Below are positions 60,410-64,000 of a stretch of DNA of 64,000 nucleotides, one piece after another; within the stretch, counting starts at the first letter, position 1; every line of letters starts with the position of its first letter. The notes beneath the pieces were generated by a model. That model searched no databases and was not told the origin of the DNA. It saw nothing but the letters and a program-made list of their open reading frames with translations. A program made the position numbers and the translations under genes. The DNA comes from Delphinapterus leucas. Its lineage: Eukaryota; Chordata; Mammalia; Artiodactyla; Monodontidae. Where the stretch lies: contig NW_022098001.1 of NCBI RefSeq assembly GCF_002288925.2, positions 5,317,478 through 5,381,477 of the forward strand, read 5' to 3'.

Positions 60410-60614
60410 GGGCTTCCCTGGCGGCGCAGTGGTTGAGAGTCCGCCTGCCGATGCAGGGGACACGGGTTCATGCCCCGGTCCGGGAGGATCCCACATGCCG
60501 CAGAGCGGCTGGGCCCTTGAGCCATGGCCGCTGAGCCTGCGCTTCCGGAGCCTGTGCTCTGCAACGGGAGAGGTCACAACAGTGAGAGGCCCGCATACCG
60601 CAAAAAAAAAAAAA
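60410..60614 (+). mobile_element. CHR-type SINE, middle form, with target-site duplication
   Basis: GGGCTTCCCTGGCGGCGCAG start. Perfect 12-nt duplication ATGAGGATAGGA at 60398-60409 and 60615-60626. Confidence 0.95.
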
Positions 60615-60679
60615 ATGAGGATAGGAAAAGATAAGCTATGGAAGTACAGATCAGGAGAGAGCTAGTGCAGGAAGGTTAA

Positions 60680-62260
60680 CATCAGTTGTAATTAACCTTA
60701 AGACACAAAGTATTAGTAACAAATGGAATAATCCACTAGGAAGATAAAATCCTGGTTCAACATTGTGTACCTAATAACACAGCATAAAACATAAGCAAAG
60801 CAGACTGTGGGGGGAGTTACCAAGTTTGACCAGGTTTGACTAGTGCACAATTCAGTGGAAGTTTCTAAACATATGTTTTAATCTGAAGTTAATACATTAA
60901 ACAGGAAAACAGTAAAAATGGAGAAGATTTGATAAAACTAACAAGCTTGATTCAGTAACGCATGTATTACATAGGTGTGTAATGTTTATACCTATTTCAG
61001 TGAATAGAGAATGCACATTTCTTTCAAAGACATATGTGACGTTTATTTAAAAATTGATTATGTATTAACTAAAGGAATTCTGAATGTATTTCCAGACTTT
61101 ACATCATTCAGATTTCCTCTGATCATAATGCAGTTAAATTAGAAACCAACAATTTAAAAAACCCCATATGTTCAGAAACGTATTCCTAAATAACTTCTGC
61201 ATTAAAGATGGAAATCACAATGAAACTCAAAATATTTTTAAATAGCCATAATGAAAGTATTAGATATTAAAACTGTTGGAATACATTGAAAGAGTACTTA
61301 GAAAATTTTACAGCTTTAATGCATTTATTTAAAAATTAGTAAGATGGAAAATAAATAAGCTCAGCATTTTCTCAAGAGTTTAGAAGAAAAACTACAGGGT
61401 AAATCTTTAGTAGAAAAAATAAAGTTAAGATCAGAAAATAATTAAATAGAAAAAATAACCAAAAACTGGTTTTCTGAAAGAGTGAGGAAAATAGACAAAG
61501 ACAGATCTCAAGGCAAGAGTGAAGAAAAAAGAGGAAAGGTACAAATAAAAATTTTTTTTAAAAAGTGTCTATAGTTATAAATACAATAATAGAGACTTTA
61601 GAAGTCGTAAAGGAATACCATGAATGGTTTATACTGATACTTTTATACAATTAGAAGAAATGAATCATTTTCTACGTGTGTTACCAAAATTGATTCAAGA
61701 AGAATTAGAAAACTAATGAATGCAATAGCTATTAAAGAAATTAAATCAACACTCAAAATAAGATTCTACACCCAGATAGTTTTGCAGGCAAGTTTTGCCA
61801 AATGAATAGAGAAGCAATTTCCTTAACCTCATAAGTTATCTGTTTAAAAAATTTAAAAATCAAACTTAATATTGAAGTTAATTTTAGCACTAAGGACCAA
61901 GACAAGGATACATGCTTTCACTGCTTGTACTTGAACCTCAGTCAATACAACGTTCCAACAAATAGAGGTTAGTGGTATAAAAAAATGAAAAGGAAGAGGT
62001 GAAACTTTCCTTATTTGCCAATACTACACTTACCTACGTAGAAAATCCAAACAAATTTAAAGACCACAGATATGAAAATTTAACCAGTTGTATGAAAGTA
62101 CTATGTAAAGCTTTGCAATGATAAATTTTACTTTCAAGATAAAATGATAATTTCTAAGAAAACTTAAATTATCAAAACTGACTTAACGAGTTTAGGAAAG
62201 CTGATTAAACCAAAAAGCATGAAGAAATTGAAAATCTCTACCCTAAATCATCCGTACTCT
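60680..62260 (+). mobile_element. Ancient L1 ORF2 (5' half), no intact frame
   Basis: AATAATCCACTAGGAAGATA, CTGATCATAATGCAGTTAAA, AAAACTGGTTTTCTGAAAGA, and CACTCAAAATAAGATTCTAC with GCAGGCAAGTTTTGCCAAAT follow ORF2 order from the endonuclease into the RT region. Many stops. Probably continues after the later insertions at 63785. Confidence 0.7.
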
Positions 62261-62490
62261 GAAGAGGCACAAGGCACAGGTTTGTAAACAGTGTTTTTGC
62301 TACATAAACTATTCTGAAGCATAAAGAAAGAAAAACTGAAAACTACTTCCACTTGTAAATGTATTTTAAACATCCTAAATGAATATTAGCAAACCAAACC
62401 CCTAGTAGTGTATATGTGAAGAGGTATTTATTATTTCTTTTGTTCTGGATCAGGTCCCTGATTTCATGAATCTTAGTTGATTAAAAGTTG

Positions 62491-62612
62491 GGAGTTCCCT
62501 GGTGGCCTAGTGGTTAGGATTCTGGGCTTTCACTGGCATGGCCCTGTTTCAGTCCCTGGTCGGGGAACTGTGATCCCACAAAGCCAAAAGGTGCAGCAAA
62601 AAAAAAAAAAAA
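62491..62612 (+). mobile_element. Short CHR-type (tRNA-Glu-derived) SINE
   Basis: GGAGTTCCCTGGTGGCCTAG, GGATTCTGGGCTTTCACTGG, TTTCAGTCCCTGGTCGGGGA, and an A run. Directly abuts an antisense L1 fragment. Confidence 0.92.
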
Positions 62613-62616
62613 GTAT

Positions 62617-63140
62617 ATTAAAGGACACTTTGATTACTTCCATATTTTGGCTATTGTAAATAATGCTGCAATGAAATTTGGGGTGCATGTATCTTTTCTA
62701 ATTAGTGTTTTTTTTCTTCCAGTAAATAGCTAGGAGTGGAATTGCTGGATCATATGGTAGTTCTATTCTTAATTTTTTGAGGAATCTCCATACTGTTTTC
62801 CATAGTGGCTACACCGGTTTACGTCTCCACCAACAGTGCACAAAGGTTCCCTTTTCTCCACATCCTTGCCAACATGGCTTTGACAATAACCATTCTGACA
62901 GATGTAAGGTGATGTCTCATTGTGGTTTTGAGTTGTATTTCCCTGATGATTAGCAATGCTGAGCATCTCTTCATGTGCCTATTGGCATCTGTGTGTCTTC
63001 TTTGGAAAAATGTTAGATCCTCTGTGCATGTTTTAATTGGGATGTTTGTTTTTTTGGTATTGAATTGTATGAGTTCTTTATATATTTTGGATTATTAACC
63101 CCTTATTGGACATATCATTTGCAAATATATTCTCCCATTC
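62617..63140 (-). mobile_element. L1 fragment (ORF2 C-terminal part), antisense arm
   Basis: Complement text: GCTATTGTAAATAATGCTGC, GATCATATGGTAGTTCTATT, CCATAGTGGCTACACCGGTT, ATTCTCCCATTCAG. Head-to-head with the sense fragment that starts at 63141; the two share about 190 bp of L1 sequence. Confidence 0.88.
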
Positions 63141-63779
63141 AGCACAGCCACTATGGAAAACAGTATGCAAGTTCCTCAAAAAATTAAAAATAGAATTATC
63201 AGACGATCTAGCAGTTCCACTCTTCATATCCAAAGAAAATTAAAAAAAAAAATTTGAAAAGATATATGCATCCCAGTGTTCATAGCAGCATTACGTATAG
63301 TAGCCAAGACATGAAAGCAACCTAAGTATCCATCAACAGATAAGTGGGTAAAGAAGCTGTGATATAATGTAATATTTCTCAGTTATAAAAGAGTGAAATT
63401 TTGCCATTTGCAACAACATGGATGGACCTACATGTTATTACGCTTAGTGAAATAAGTCAGAGAAAGGCAAATACTGTATGTTTTCAGTTTATATGGAATA
63501 TGAAAAATAAAATCCATTAACGAATATAACAAAACAGAAACAGACTCACAGATACAGAGATCAAGGAGAGGGACAAGATAGGTGAGGGGTATTAAGAGGT
63601 ACAGACTACTATGTATAAAATAAATAAGTTACAAGGATGTAATGTGCAGCACAGGGGAATATAGCCAATATGTAATAATAACTTTATATGATGTATAAGC
63701 TGTAAAAATATCGAATCACTGTGTTGTACACCTGAAACTAATATAATATTGTAAGTCAGCTATACTTCAAAAAAAAAAA
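63141..63779 (+). mobile_element. L1 3' fragment with 3' end, sense arm
   Basis: CACAGCCACTATGGAAAACA, GTTCATAGCAGCATTACGTA, ACAACATGGATGGACCTACA, GTTGTACACCTGAAACTAAT and CAGCTATACTTCAAAAAAAA. This reaches the L1 3' end and a short tail. Confidence 0.9.
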
Positions 63780-63784
63780 CTCCT

Positions 63785-64000
63785 CAGTAAAAGATACCAT
63801 TAAGAAAGACTGACAGCACCAACTGTTGGAGAGAATGAGGGTTTGAGTGGATCTACATATATCTTGCGTAACATACATGCCCCAAATAGATACATGTTTA
63901 TACTATATGAAGAGCTCTTAAATAAGAACAAATTGTAAGGTATGAAGGATATAACAAGGTGATTCACGGAAATAGAAATAGCTAATAAACATAGGAAAAA
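63785..64000 (+). mobile_element. Ancient L1 ORF2 continuation
   Basis: AGTAAAAGATACCATTAAGA, CTATATGAAGAGCTCTTAAA and TAAGAACAAATTGTAAGGTA are old L1 ORF2 text. Likely the continuation of the copy at 60680-62260 after the inserted elements. Confidence 0.55.

Larger units (their letters stand above)
56649..64000 (+). other. LRP12: LRP12 intron 3 (5' part)
   Basis: This is the start of the intron after exon 3, opening with GTAATTCAG. The next exon is not reached. The interval holds an old L1 in the + orientation, interrupted by three CHR-type SINEs and by a head-to-head pair of younger L1 fragments. Confidence 0.9.

Noticed and set aside
56649..64000. Next LRP12 exon (rest of CUB 1 and LDLR-A repeats)
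   Set aside because: No open frame carrying the expected CUB continuation or Cys-rich LDLR-A motifs is seen; the interval is intron filled with L1 and SINE copies.

Overview
The window is a stretch of mammalian nuclear DNA: about 64 kb of large introns with two short coding exons, dense LINE-1 and tRNA-derived SINE insertions, and old mammal-wide repeats (MIR, L2, hAT-type DNA transposons). Seventeen SINE insertions carry the tRNA-Glu-like head with the CTTCCCTGGTGG start, in short (~120 bp), middle (~200 bp) and long (~320 bp) forms of the CHR type. Many are young with near-perfect target-site duplications. No BovB or Bov-tA repeats are seen. This points to a cetacean, or at least a cetartiodactyl outside the ruminants.

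The only gene supported is LRP12 (LDL receptor-related protein 12, also called ST7), read on the + strand. It is present as the 57-nt cassette exon 2 (30878-30934) and exon 3, the first part of CUB domain 1 (56513-56648). Both have consensus splice sites and matching codon phases (phase 1 at both ends of exon 2). Exon 1 (signal peptide, promoter) lies before the window. The remaining CUB, LDLR-A, transmembrane and cytoplasmic exons lie after it.

Layout: 1-30877 is intron 1, holding many L1, SINE, MIR and L2 remnants. 30935-56512 is intron 2, dominated by a near-full-length antisense L1 (39495-47524) that carries two nested SINE insertions and a 100-N assembly gap. 56649-64000 is the start of intron 3, with an old L1 broken by SINEs and a head-to-head pair of younger L1 fragments.

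No previously undescribed coding system is visible. The items most worth checking are: a probable assembly artefact, with a 145-nt SINE segment repeated on both sides of the gap; the antisense L1 with its 5' promoter region intact inside LRP12; a SINE copy that has gained a 3' splice-site-like sequence in the sense of the gene; a 24-bp-arm hairpin; the L1 head-to-head inverted repeat; and short tandem duplications.
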